The notes under the pieces: model-generated
The model's database searches: none
Seen by the model: only the letters and a program-made list of their open reading frames with translations
What the model was told of the DNA's origin: nothing
Made by a program: the position numbers and the translations under genes
Part shown: positions 43,541-55,657 of the stretch, in pieces
Layout of the letters: each line of letters begins with the position of its first letter
Position numbering within the stretch: position 1 is the first letter of the stretch
Source of the DNA: Gloeophyllum trabeum ATCC 11539
Taxonomy: Eukaryota > Basidiomycota > Agaricomycetes > Gloeophyllales > Gloeophyllaceae
Length of the DNA: 64,000 bases
Assembly: GCF_000344685.1 (NCBI RefSeq)
Contig: NW_006920415.1
Coordinates: 1,934,719 to 1,998,718 of the forward strand
Direction: 5' to 3'

Positions 43541-43737
43541 CGCGACTCTAAAATCGCGAACAACCTGTGTGGCAAAGAGGATCGAAGGATCAGAGGAACC
43601 GGCCCACAAGTTGAAACCGAACCAAATACGAGCAAATAACGCGTTCGTGGCACGCAGTACGTAATGAAGCCTCGTGCGCCACAGCTTCATTTAGCACTCC
43701 TCTCACCACTACAACCAACATCTTCGCTGCCACTGAA
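43541..43737. promoter_or_regulatory. Shared divergent promoter region, WRAP53-like / TDP1
   Basis: Only 197 bp separate the start codons of the WRAP53-like gene (-) and TDP1 (+), too little for two independent promoters of usual size. No TATA box is obvious. Confidence 0.55.
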
Positions 43738-46167
43738 ATGTCTGACGACGAGGATATACGACGGTAAGAGCTAACACACACAGATTTTCTTCAACTTACA
43801 CACCCATATCCAAGTGCAATTGCTCTCAGTCTCGGGGAGCAGGAAAGACCTGTCAGCGTACCTGAAGACGATGAGGAGGCGCAGTTTCAGGAGGATCTTC
43901 AACGAGCTTTAGAAGCCTCAAGAGCCTCTATAGGGACTGCTGCAAAGCCTAATCCAGCAGCCCAGGCCGCGTCGGCGTCATCGTTTTTGTCCGAACGTGC
44001 ACAGCTGGAGAAAGCTCGGCTCGAGCGTCAGAAACGGTTGCGCGGGGATACGGGATCCGCTGAGGGAGAGGGTAGTCCAAGTTCATCCAGTGCGCCCCCC
44101 GCAAAGAGGCAACACGTTTCCTCTTCTCAGTTGCGTGGAAATGCCGACACTCGTGCTTCATTTCCCCGCAGTGCGACCGGAATGGCATATACTGCTCCCA
44201 GCGGGAGTGAACCTTTGTTCTGGGACGGAGAGCTGAGACAAACTGCCAATAAGCATGTTGATCCCAAGAAGGACACGCAACCTACTTTCAGGCTCTCTGA
44301 GATTATTGGGAAAGTAGGTGATCGCTTAACTCAATCCGACAGGATGCTTCATATTGTGCCCACAGAAGTCGGAGTTATCGTTTGCGCTTGTATCCTCGTA
44401 CGCGTTGATGCTGCCATGGTTATATGAGTTCTTCAATCCTTCAACGCCGGTTATCCTTGTCGCGCAACCGGATCACTCAGGCCATGAGAGCATCCGCAAC
44501 GTCCTGCCGAACTGGGTTATGACTACACCATTCTTGAGGAACGGGAGAGGCTGCATGCATATCAAAGTTCGTCGATCTGCATGATTCGAAATCTCTTATG
44601 ACCAACTTTCTCATCAGTTCATGCTCGTAAGCTTACCATTACTAGGGCTCTATCCGTCCATCCGACTGAAGTCCCCGGTAGCTCTTCTACAAGACTGGAA
44701 GACTACGAGTGGTAGTCACGACCGCCAACTTCGTAGATTTTGACTGGCGAGATATCGAGAATGTGCTTCCCTTCTGCTGATTGACGTCGTAGGTAACTAA
44801 CAGATATCCAGACCGTATGGTTACAAGATATACCTCTCCGATCATCCCCTATTCCCCACGATCCCAAAGCAACTGACTTTCCGGCCGCTTTCGAACGAGT
44901 CCTGAAGGCTCTGAATGTCCGCGCCGCACTGGATAACATGCTCAAGACCGATGTAAGCCGTCCATTGCATCGTGAGCGGCGTCTGACCTCATCCGGGACG
45001 AACAGCATCCAAATCTCCCTGTCAAGTCCATACAGGACATCCGATGCCGATGGGACTTCTCTAAAGTCAAAGTGAAACTCGTTGCTTCGTTAGCAGGCAA
45101 ACATGAAGGGTGGCCGAGCCTTATCCTGACGGGCCATACAGGCCTAATGAAAGCCTTGCGTGACCTCGGACTGCACGCGCCAAAGGATAAGGACGTTGTC
45201 CTGGAGTGTCAAGTGCGTGTCATCGTTTCGTGCGAGTCAGGCTGCTTTACTCATTTACGATTATTGCTAGGGCTCGAGTATCGGGACATATTCGACGCAG
45301 TGGATGAATGAGTTCCACTGTTCGGCTCGAGGAGACTCGGCCGAGGAGTGGCTTGACCAGCCCAAGAGCAGGCGAGCGAAACTGCCCTGGCCGCCTGTAA
45401 AGATACTGTTCCCTAGTTTGCAGACGGTTCGGCAGAGTGTATTGGGAGAGAACGTGATTGTGTCCATTATTTTGAGGACCATCGTAACTGACACTAGACG
45501 GAATTAGGGAGGAGGAACGATGTTCTGTAGGAGAAACCAGTGGGACGCCGCCAAGTTTCCTAGAGAGTTGTTTCACGACTCTCGGAGCAAGCGCGGGGGC
45601 GTGCTGATGCACACCAAGGTAACTTCCACTGAACGTCCCTTCAGACTCGGAAAGTTCATTCATGACAAATAGATGATTATCGCGACTTTCCGAGATAAAA
45701 GCCAGTCAACGCTGGCTAGTTCTTCCAGAGGAAAGCAGCGACCTCTAGACGTGGACTCTGGAAGCGAGACCGAAGACAGTGACATCGTCGAAGTGGACCC
45801 CTCAGATGCAAAGCGAGATTATGCCGGATGGGCCTACGTGGGCTCTCATAACTTCACACCTTCAGCTTGGGGCACTCTATCAGGTTCCGCGTTCACTCCT
45901 ATACTGAACGTAAGTACGGTTGCTCATTCAGCAAAGCTCTGATGCTGACAGGATGGCAGATTACGAATTACGAGATGGGGATTGTGTTCCCAATTAAGAC
46001 GAGTAAGGACGTTGATCGCGTCGCAGCTTGGGAGCGTCCCCCTTGCAAGTATGAGTCGGGTAAGGACGTGCCATGGGTTAGTCGTCCCGTGCCTCTAATG
46101 CTGCTCCCGCTAATTCCATCATACGTGTCGTAAGATGCAAGACGAATCATCGATCCTGGCTGACTAG
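43738..46167 (+). CDS. TDP1: Tyrosyl-DNA phosphodiesterase 1
   Basis: TDP1 removes topoisomerase I peptides and other adducts from DNA 3' ends. The start MSDDEDIRR is at 43738, followed by an intron. A Ser/Gln-rich N-terminus has ALEASRASIGTAAKPNPAAQ. The catalytic fold follows: AYTAPSGSEPLFWDGELRQT, SYALMLPWLYEFFNP, VILVAQPDHSG, the first HxK motif GCMHIK spliced to FMLLFY, RLRVVVTTANFVDFDW, KHEGWPSLILTGHTGLMKAL, the second HKN motif with GVLMHTKMIIATF and WAYVGSHNFTPSAWG, then TNYEMGIVFPIK. A small last exon gives MQDESSILAD. Both His-Lys pairs and the trailing Asn are kept, so the enzyme should be active. A nuclear role is expected from the family. Exons were joined by eye; small gaps at 45,200-45,500 are uncertain. 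Confidence 0.9.
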
Positions 46168-47099
46168 TCCATCCATTTCTGTTTTCCGCGGTTTGGATAC
46201 TGTTTCATTTCCTTGTTCGCTAGATCAGAATCAAACTCATCGCATTTACGGCGCCCATGTTCTACCGTGATACGACGAGACAGGTTTATTATCAAGCACG
46301 TCGGCTCAACATGCTCCCCTGCCACTCTCATGCCTGTCGCCGAAATTGACTGGATGAAACGCTATCCCACCTCTAATGCATCCGACGTTCGCAAGTTCGT
46401 AGTAAGTAATTCCAGTCTCCAGGCCGCGGCTGCGTGGAAGGAAAGTTCGTGTGGTGTGCTTTGAGCGCTTTCGCCGGTTAAAACGTCATGGACAGAGCTT
46501 GTTACTGTCAGCTTTTACTTGCCTAAGGACAGTCCTCGCTCCTTTATCTTTCTGTGCTTCCCTGGCGGTGGACATACAATCAATCTCGGATTGAGGGCAC
46601 CGGTGCCGCCTGACAGGTACTCGAGCTAATGATAAATGGGGTTAGCTGCATCGCCTTCGTGATGGGTAGTTATATCGGTCTGGTACTACATAGACGCCGG
46701 TTTAATGTCTATCTGCAATGAAGGTAACTTTACGTTGGGTCATAAGTTTCTACCCACGTCTAATATCTCTCACCATTGCGCAGTGCCACGAAACTCAGGT
46801 GCAAATGGATGAGGTGTGGCTGTGGCTGTTGCTAGTAGTATACTGACAGGACCATTAATATATTCCTGCACTGATGCCACCGCCGTTAACGTTGATGGGC
46901 TGTCCGCAGGTTGCTTCGACTGCTGGACCCTGTTGGATCGAGCTACGATCCGTATGATGGGCGCGTAGATTTTTGATATTTCCGGATTTGCAGTCAGTGA
47001 CGTTCCCTCCCAAGCATGGCTTTATAAGAGTCTTGAGTTGTAACGTCCTTGGTGGCTCTCTCACAGGCTGCACCAGCGCGTGCCAACCGCGAGGAAGTC
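46168..47099. other. Intergenic, no gene recognised
   Basis: Short open frames at 46213-46464 and 46855-47073 have no recognisable content. The last few hundred bases may be duplicated upstream DNA of the broken third membrane-protein copy (CCCAAGCATGGC at about 47010 matches the start region of copy 1). Confidence 0.5.
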
Positions 47100-47512
47100 A
47101 TGGCGCTTTCGCTGCAGAAGGTATGCCATCTGGTCATCACTGCTGGTGTAAAAGTGACATGTGCATTGTAGGAAGAAGTGCTGTGGCTCTGGGTATGTTT
47201 ATAGGTGTCTCATGTCCTATTGTTGTCTGAATATCTCAGCTTTCCAGCGTAACTTATGGTGAGCGTCGATGCTTTCCCATGAAAGGACCATTAGGCTCAA
47301 GAGGTCGCCTAGGATTCTACACGGCGGTCTTCGTGATTTGCGTGTATATCCTGTTGTCCCAACGGGCTAAAGATTCAATAAACAAAAATCTGCTAGTCGT
47401 GATAGTATTGTTGTATATATCATCCACTCATCCCCAAGATTTCAGTCCGTATTCTCTTTACGGCCGGAACCAAGCAAATTCGCATATTGAGAGCGCAGGC
47501 TTAGAGAAGCAA
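47100..47512 (+). pseudogene. Multi-helix membrane protein family, copy 3, truncated
   Basis: MALSLQK at 47100 is followed by the small exon EEVLWLW and then RLGFYTAVFVICVYILLS, AKDSINKNLLVVIVLLYISS, which match copies 1 and 2. After YISST the similarity ends abruptly (HPQDFSPYSLYG) about 150 bp before the run of N. The missing helices may be in the gap, but the sequence before it already differs, so a broken copy is more likely. Confidence 0.7.
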
Positions 47513-47563
47513 TCCGTAGGTATTCAGGCAGGATAGGCTTCTCTGCGCTGCCCTCCCCCCCCC

Positions 47564-48287
47564 NNNNNNNNNNNNNNNNNNNNNNNNNNNNNNNNNNNNN
47601 NNNNNNNNNNNNNNNNNNNNNNNNNNNNNNNNNNNNNNNNNNNNNNNNNNNNNNNNNNNNNNNNNNNNNNNNNNNNNNNNNNNNNNNNNNNNNNNNNNNN
47701 NNNNNNNNNNNNNNNNNNNNNNNNNNNNNNNNNNNNNNNNNNNNNNNNNNNNNNNNNNNNNNNNNNNNNNNNNNNNNNNNNNNNNNNNNNNNNNNNNNNN
47801 NNNNNNNNNNNNNNNNNNNNNNNNNNNNNNNNNNNNNNNNNNNNNNNNNNNNNNNNNNNNNNNNNNNNNNNNNNNNNNNNNNNNNNNNNNNNNNNNNNNN
47901 NNNNNNNNNNNNNNNNNNNNNNNNNNNNNNNNNNNNNNNNNNNNNNNNNNNNNNNNNNNNNNNNNNNNNNNNNNNNNNNNNNNNNNNNNNNNNNNNNNNN
48001 NNNNNNNNNNNNNNNNNNNNNNNNNNNNNNNNNNNNNNNNNNNNNNNNNNNNNNNNNNNNNNNNNNNNNNNNNNNNNNNNNNNNNNNNNNNNNNNNNNNN
48101 NNNNNNNNNNNNNNNNNNNNNNNNNNNNNNNNNNNNNNNNNNNNNNNNNNNNNNNNNNNNNNNNNNNNNNNNNNNNNNNNNNNNNNNNNNNNNNNNNNNN
48201 NNNNNNNNNNNNNNNNNNNNNNNNNNNNNNNNNNNNNNNNNNNNNNNNNNNNNNNNNNNNNNNNNNNNNNNNNNNNNNNNNNNNNNN
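47564..48287. other. Assembly gap (724 N) flanked by poly-C
   Basis: The gap is preceded by a C run (9-10 nt) and followed by CT and then C runs to about 48306. The open frames drawn through it are artefacts. The true length is unknown. Confidence 0.98.
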
Positions 48288-48632
48288 CTCCCCCCCCCCC
48301 CCCCCCATGCTACCTGAGCCAACGAGGACGCGTCTATATCATTCACTGCAAACTGACCTGCGAATACGAAGCTCCCCTTTGAAAGCAGAATTCAGGTTCT
48401 TATAAGGGCATGGCCTGGCCCTTCCTTCGTAGCAGAGCGCACAATGACGTCTGGAGGGGCGGGACGGGGGAGTGTTAACTGGACTATCGTATGTCAAGGA
48501 TGAACAGCTGAATTATTCCACATGCATTACCCAGTCGATGCTGTTTCTGCAACTGCGGCTCGCTTTGCATACCCTCAGGGCGAGCATAAATCTGGATTGT
48601 GTGTACTTTGACGTTATCGCAACAACAAACCT

Positions 48633-51600
48633 CTACATATTCCTTGAATCGATAGGTTTCGCTAAGGTCAATTTGACCCTCCCTCGCTGTGTGTTCTTGT
48701 CCTTCTCGATCTCGACATTCACCGTCACCTTGTCAAAGACGGCAATGGTAACATCGTTGTTTCCCGTCAGTTCGAACGGCAGTGTCACAGTATAGTTGTC
48801 CGGGTCGAATTTGACTTCCCGTTTGAACATCACGAGGCCTTCAATGCCAAGCCTGGATATCGGGTGTTCAGTTCAGATGTTGCACAGTGGCAGAGCTGCT
48901 CTTACTTGGAAATGAATACTCCCAGGCCATTCCTGAACGTCCGAATGACGAAGGCTTCTTCTTGGACCAGACCTTGTTCTCTTTCGCCCCGGGCCTTGAG
49001 TGCCAGACCCACGTAGAACTCGACGCTGGCACGACTCGCCATTTGAGCCATCCGGTGACGTCGGTTGACCACGTCAAGCACTCGCTCGACGTGGCTTTTG
49101 GAATGGAGACTGGGGTGCAGAGGTGCGTAGGCGATAGAAGCGGCAAGTTGTCGGTGTGCAAGGACATCTGTAGGGGAACATCGTTAGTATGCGTAATGTC
49201 GACCGAAGATGAATCACGCACCAGCGTACCGCCGTATGGGACTCGTGAAGTGGGTGTATATAGGGCTAGCAAGACCATAGTGGCCAAACGTATCCCGTGC
49301 AACACTACCTGAGCAGAAATATTCTGCAGACAACATACACCTCGTCGCCATGATGCGAACTAGCGTATTAAAAGCAGGCTCGTTTGTATCCTGTGTGAGC
49401 AATAATCAGCGGGTGCCGATGGCTGTATACGACAAGGTACTGACAATGCATTTGTCCAGCGAAGCGGCCAAAGCACCAGAGCTGCTAACATCCAGGGTCA
49501 TGCCTTTGCGTTTCTTGAGAATGTCCTGCAGTTTCTCGAAGTTCGTCCGCGGAGGCGGTAAATGCCGTCTGTAGGGGTATTAGAGGATTCAGACCCATCA
49601 GCCACCTAACGACAGTCTTACCTGAGGACTGCAGTTTGAGGGAACGTCTCTTGGATCTTCTTAGCGACGCTTATATTAGCGAGCAACATGAATTCTTCTA
49701 CAAGACTATTCGTCTCTCGAAGTTCCTTTTGCTCGACATCAACAGGATCCGAGGACTCCGCGCTGTCTAGATGTATCTTGACTTCCGGGGAAGCAAGGTT
49801 GAGAGCCCCAGCAGCCATTCTGCCTGCTTTGAGCTTTATTGCAAGGCTATTGAGTAAACGGAGACTCTCCGTAATTTCATCTTGCATGTGCCTGCGTGAA
49901 ATCAGGACTCCTGGAAAAGGTCGGGCTGCTATGTATTCACTTACGGATCATCTTTGCGCAGCTGGGCCTCCTCGTAGGTGAACGCAGCCTTCGATGCGAT
50001 GACCGATTTCGTGAAGCGAACATTGACGATTTCGGCGTCGGGCGTCAATTCCTGTGGGAGGTCAACTGAGAGACGCGCTTGCATTACCAAGAAGTATTTA
50101 CCCAAATGACTGAGAATGCAAGGCGCTCAACATAAGGCCTCAAGGAGCACAAATTGGTGCCAAGTAGAGAGGGCAACATATCTATGCGCTTATCCACAAG
50201 GTAGACTGTGGTGCCTCGTGCAGCAGCTTCGGTGTCCATCGGGTTATCGGGTAACACAAAGTGCGAGACGTCTGCGATGTCTAGACGCCCACGGGCATCC
50301 GTAAACTAGCTGGAGACGGTGATGTATACGTTTATGCACTTACGAACGCCGGCTTCGATGTTACCGTTGGGGAGTCGTTTGGCATGCAACGCGTCATCAA
50401 TATCCTGACAACCTGAAATTTCTCCATCAGTCACAGCTCTATAGCATACGTAGAAAACACACCAGGCGGGTCAATACTACATATCGTGAGCTGCCTCAGA
50501 TCTTCACGATCGCGCCATTCAGAAGATGAAGCGCTTTTCGGCGGGACGACCCACTTGTCTCCCTCAACAGGCAGACAGTCGAGGATAGCCTTCCCGAACG
50601 GTCTGTACGGTACGTCAAATTCAAGGAGCAAGCTCTCCTGCTCTGCTTCCTTGCTCTCAGCCTTCCCGAGTGCCCTGACAAAGTGGCCTTCGGGGTACCG
50701 CGAAGTGTTGTCCCACCTGTCGATAGTGACAAGAATCTTTTGGCCGACGAGCTGTGGCGCTTGGCGGGTCCGTAGCCGGATACGTGGGAGCAAGCGGGAG
50801 ACAGGCGTGGCGAAGACGGTTTGCTGAGAGAGAGAAGTCGAATGGGTGTTCGACAGAGAGCTCATGTCGATATGACATACATATCTACGAACCACGGGTA
50901 AGCGAAAGACCAACGTAGAAAGACGGCCGAGAAACATACGCTCGCCAATTGCGTTTAATGATTCCGACTACACGCCCTGTGGGTTGTTTCTCTGATGGAG
51001 GGCGCTTATTTTCCTCCGACTGTATAACTTTCTTCTCCTGTTCCAGCACTTCCTCGCCCTCGCCTTCCTCGTCGGAGTCTTCCGCGTCGTCGTTTTTGAG
51101 GGTCGCTACGGAAAAGTGGACGGCGTACTTCAGCATTTTGCAGACGGTATAGAATGAATGGGGAGATGAAAGGCAAATTAGTCGATACCCACTCTCTTGA
51201 TCCACCACCTCATCAGCAGGCGCCTTCCATTCCGACTCGTCGAAAACTTCGATTGCGACGATGTCTCCATGCACGGCGCGATTCATATTCTCTCTGCCTA
51301 CCAGCAATACTGGCTTAGTGAACGCAGGGACGGAAACACTCCCCTAGTATAGAGGAAGGATAATATGAGCAAGTGTGTTGATGTAATCACCGAAATTCGT
51401 ATTAACTCGCCTCCAGATAGTTGTAGGGATTCGCATTGAAGTGGCCCTGATGAAGCTGGTTGGACTTGACCCCAGCCAGGACGGCGGCGGTCGGGAGATA
51501 CTATTTGTTTATTTGTTCAAATCTCCTTGGGATGAAGAGAAGCATGGGACACGAACGTCGGCATATAATGCTGAGCGCGCAGCTACTGCGCGAGTGGGCT

Positions 51601-52983
51601 CAATAGAGTCCTCGCCGACAACTGCAAGCAGATCGAGAAGCTGGTTCGAGTCTTTCGTCCCCTCCACATATCGACGAACTATACGAGACTTCGTATTGAT
51701 ATCATATGCACAGAAGAGGTGACGGTACCTGAGGAGACAGCCAAGCCCTCTGCTTCCGCTTTCCGCCTGTTGGCCGCGTCATCTGTCAGAAGGACTACCT
51801 TCGGCATTGCGGACGAGGATGCTGAGCGACCGTGGGCAAGCGGGATATGCGATTGGTACCACGTCGTCGCTTTCCTGATACCTGTAATTCCACGTATGAA
51901 TACTTCTTCAGCAGGGAGGAAGTCAAGCGCAGACCTCGGTCATTGCGATCATTCGGCGTCTCGCCCTCCTCGCGCACAATGGCAGTTTCTCTAGAAACAT
52001 GAGAAATCGTGAATACGCTGAACTGAAGGAAGAGTTTGGATAAATCTGGTGGACTGACGAGCGATATTCATTATAAAATACCCATATACGTTTGTCGTCG
52101 GCTTTCGTGAGGGCCTTGAGACGGTTGTATAGCGGCAGTGAGCGGTGTCGGACCTCGTCCAGAACGGTTTGGAGGAGGATGATTGGAGGGGAGAAGAGAT
52201 TTGATTCCATTAGATCCATCTCGATTGATACGGGTAAGTACAGGATACAGTAGGTATGCGTGAGAGAAAGGGGGGCGATGGCTGTCGGCGCTCAATAAAC
52301 TTATCTGTAAATTCGAAGGCATCCTGCACCAGCTCACGGGCACGGACAAAGATCGCCTAATCGTACGGGCCAGTAAGGATTCAAATCACCTCGCCTTACA
52401 GGCCCAAGTTTCCGACACCGACGGAGCGCCATACAGTGGCACTCCGCCAGCGTAGTTCTGGGACCACATTCTCGGCTTAATGCGTTGCAAGCGAGAGGAC
52501 ATGATATCTATCGTCCGCTTGATCTCTTAACCGCTTCTCAAGCCTGCAAATATGAACCCTGCAGGTACTCCGGAAGATCATGCGGACGATAGACAGCCTG
52601 ACTTCCCCCTCCAGACTTCACTTTACAAATGTTCCACCGCGCAAAGAGGCTGACAAATAGGACTGAAGCATACTCACCTGGGACAAGAAGACATTCGTAT
52701 CAGGCAGGAGGAAATGTCCCATCGGAAAAGCAGAATGCCCCGTTTCCCCAGCAGGGGGTAAGTTTCCGAGCTCTGCACATGCGTGGCAGCCCTGTATACC
52801 ACACCCTACATCGTCCCTGAGGTACCTCTCCCTCAGAACTGAATAACTCAGCGGGAATTAACTGCCGCTGAGTAACGCACACTCACCTTTAATGACCTTC
52901 CCTCTCGCTGTCTTTTTGAAGAATTTGCGTTGGGTTATAACAGCCTCGGTATCAGGCCTCTTCCTAATGGTAATATCGACCAT
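48633..52983 (-). CDS. DIS3: Exosome catalytic subunit DIS3/RRP44 (RNase II family 3'-5' exoribonuclease with PIN domain)
   Basis: The processive nuclease of the RNA exosome. The start [16 protein letters not shown] is at 52983, continuing [12 protein letters not shown]. The next exon gives [20 protein letters not shown] and the PIN motif [12 protein letters not shown]. After a long intron come [57 protein letters not shown] and [20 protein letters not shown]. Cold-shock-like parts have [20 protein letters not shown] and [15 protein letters not shown]. The RNB active site is DPPG joined to CQDIDDALH, followed by [12 protein letters not shown] residues, [71 protein letters not shown] and SKLGIEGLV, ending KPIDSRNM. 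All catalytic motifs are visible; roughly 1000 residues; complete. Divergent from the F-box gene at 53550. Confidence 0.93.
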
Positions 52984-53549
52984 TGTTGTATCCTAGTCTG
53001 CTTTCGTAGAGCTGCTGAAAACGATAGCGTCCGGGCCAAGTTGAGTGGCTGAAACATTGACAACGAAGTTGGATATTTATTATTTTAGATATTTGCGGAA
53101 AGTATGGAGATATTTTATTTCATTATTTTTCTGCACATCCCGCAAATCCTCTCCAATATTCATCTCGCCCCTCTTCCCTCCCCCCCTCATCCCGCCGCCC
53201 GACGTCCAGCGCGCCTCTTTATCGCCGGCTGCCGTCAAAGAGCTCGGAACCGCCGACCGTGGAAAACGGTCGGCACCAAGACGGCACGGCTCAAGTCCGC
53301 GCGCGTCAGTGATGGGAACCGAAGCGGTAAGTCGTTCCAGGCTCTGGCAAAGCCGTAAACATAGCATCCCAATTTGACCTCTGCCCACTGTGCTTGCAGG
53401 CGACGAAACCCTCGCGATGCTTGCTATATAGCGGCGGAAGAAACGGAGCGAAACACCTTTAGACCCTCGCCCCTTGGACCGCCGTTTTTACCCCCCTTCG
53501 TCCCGCAGGGCAGCACTTTCTCTGACACCGGCCCCGGTTGTTCTCAGCC
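52984..53549. promoter_or_regulatory. Divergent spacer between DIS3 and the TPR/F-box gene
   Basis: 566 bp with start codons on both sides facing away. It contains an AT-rich stretch at 53070-53145 and CT-rich tracts at 53160-53220. No gene recognised. Confidence 0.5.
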
Positions 53550-55657
53550 ATGAACGTCTTCAACCCAAAAATCCTGGATGCCAGCATCCGGGATGTCACT
53601 GCGAGCCTTACCGACGACCAAAAGGCAGATGTCCTGTTATATGCCATGAAGCACCTCCAGGTCGAAAAGTCAGTGGTCTTTCCCTACAAACATTGCGGGT
53701 CCAGTAGCCTCCTAACCGCCCGGAGCAGTTCTAGAACCACAATCGAGAACGCCGTGCAATCTATTCTACAAATTGCAGACCTCTCCCCTCGGAATGCGGC
53801 GTCAGCGAGAGTCCTCCGAGCCAAGGCCAGGCTTGCCGCCGGGCGGAGGGTCGGTGCCCACGAAGGTCTCGTGTGTGCTCTTCTTTCCCTGCTTAAGCAG
53901 GCAATCTCACTTGAACTTGCATCATGGCTGTAGACCTGGAGGCGGTTCTGCGTCTTGAACCTGACCATCCGGAGGCATCCATCCTCCTGAGCAGGCGGGT
54001 GGTCGTCACTGACAAGGTACGAGAGGACGGTGTAACATGAATACTCGTCTGAAATGCGATGCATGATTAGTCTCCTGTGCACCCGCGGTCATATCCGATG
54101 TTTTCGGTGGAGATATGGCGCGAGATAGCGCTCTTCCTCCCGCGGCACGACCTCAAGACGCTCCTCCTCGTCCCCCACATCGTCTCGCGAGTCGCGTCGC
54201 AGCTCCTATTCCAAAAGATCGACTTGCATTTCGTAGTATGGGAAGACGACGAGGACGAGTCCCAGCCGGAGGTGCGACTTGATCAGCAGCTCGATAAGTG
54301 GCACGCCCAGCGATCCGCCGACATTCTCACCAGGATCATCATCGACCCCGGCTTTGCCAGCCTCATCAAGACCATGCGGATATTTGCCCCTCGGCTGTCA
54401 GTGCAGCAGAGCATGGCCTTCCAGACGGGTCAGTAGGGTTCGTTTCGGTTTATCAACGTCAATAATCGCTCTTTAGGCATGTTGTCCAATGCTCTGCCCA
54501 AAATGAACAACCTCACGAACTTCCACTGCACCATGAACCCGCAGGGGCTTAATGCTGTCATGCGCGTCATCGAGTCTTCCCGGCCAAAACTGAGCGGGCT
54601 ATCTCTAAAGTAGGTCCTTGTTGGATCCACGCGCACCTTGGCTAATCCCGCAGACCTACGAACCGCTCAACGCCGATCATCCTCCCCAACCTCAAGTCGC
54701 TCCGCAAGCTCGCCGTGTACGACCTAGACGAGAACGCGTCGCAGACGTTCAAGTTCATCGCGCACAATCAGGGCACCATCCGCGAGCTCTCGCTCAAGGG
54801 CCTCTTCTCGACGCTCTCCACCGAGGCCCTCGCCGTGCGCCACCTCACGCAGCTGGACTTCTCTGGCACCATTCGAGCCGACCGCCAGGTCTTCTCCGAG
54901 ATCCTCGCGAACGGGCGGCAGCTTGAGGCGCTGCGGATAAGCTGTATCCTCAACACCGCCGTATCCGCGCAGTTCCGCTCCAACAAGACCGCGCTGCCGT
55001 ACCTCAAGCACTTTGCGTTCTCGATCATGAACATCAGCGCCGCGGTGACGGACACGGACCTCTTCCCCGCCCTTTCGGAGTTCCTGCGAAACAGGAAGGC
55101 GTTGGTCACGCTGCACCTCAAGGCGCCGTTCAAGTCGATGCAGCAGCGGCTCGGGTACGACGCGGCGGTTTGGGGCGTGCTGCCGTCCCTGCCGAGCTTG
55201 CGGAACGTGCACATCACCATCCCAAAGGACGTTGCGCCCGGCCTCGCGACGTGGCTCATCCCGCGCGAGGTCACGACCTTGTCGTTGGATGGGGAGCTCC
55301 CAGAGCTCGCCGAGATGCCATCCTTCATCTCAGTGAGTTGCCTCAGTGTTAGGATGAACGAGTACTGACATCGCGATTAAGCAACTGCGCCCAGGCGTTC
55401 CGCCCGGGCTCAAGCTGGTTGCCTTTCCCCAATACGCCATCCCAGATGTCGCACTGCTCATCGAGCGAGGATTTCCTATGGTGCGGGTCTGCCGGCTCGG
55501 CGATGACTTCTGGACGGTCATCCGGAAGGAGGACGGCGTCTCCATCAAGGAGTTGGAGAGATGGCCGTCAAGACGCGCGAGGTACAGCGCACCAGAGTGG
55601 TTGGAGTGGCTGGGATGTGAGGACGCATTGTGGCCGGAGATTATCGATTTCTTGTGA
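53550..55657 (+). CDS. TPR-containing F-box protein with LRR-like C-terminus
   Basis: A probable SCF ubiquitin-ligase adaptor of a large mushroom family. The start MNVFNPKILDASIRDVTASL is at 53550. The N-terminal TPR-like segments ENAVQSILQIADLSPRNAAS, RVLRAKARLAAGRRVGAHE and DLEAVLRLEPDHPEASILL come from separate exons that join in phase. The F-box is in FSVEIWREIALFLPRHDLKT and LLLVPHIVSRVASQLLF. Then DILTRIIIDPGFASLIKTMR, SNALPKMNNLTNFHCTMNPQ, LKSLRKLAVYDLDENASQT, GTIRELSLKGLFSTLSTEAL, LTQLDFSGTIRADRQVFSEI and GRQLEALRISC form an LRR-like array. The last exon runs from QLRPGVPPGLKLVAFPQYAI to WLGCEDALWPEIIDFL. Seven or so exons, intact. The long minus-strand frames at 54724-55328 are shadows of this gene. 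Confidence 0.87.

Noticed and set aside
47442..48346. Two minus-strand open frames of about 285 codons
   Set aside because: They run through the N gap; almost all codons are unknown.
52220..52400. Extra DIS3 exon reading [15 protein letters not shown] on the minus strand
   Set aside because: The PIN motif PDTNVFLSQ is already supplied by the exon at about 52670-52820, and no family sequence fits between it and MDLMES.
54724..55328. Minus-strand frames of 162 and 186 codons
   Set aside because: GC-rich antisense shadows of the TPR/F-box gene, whose sense frame has family motifs throughout.
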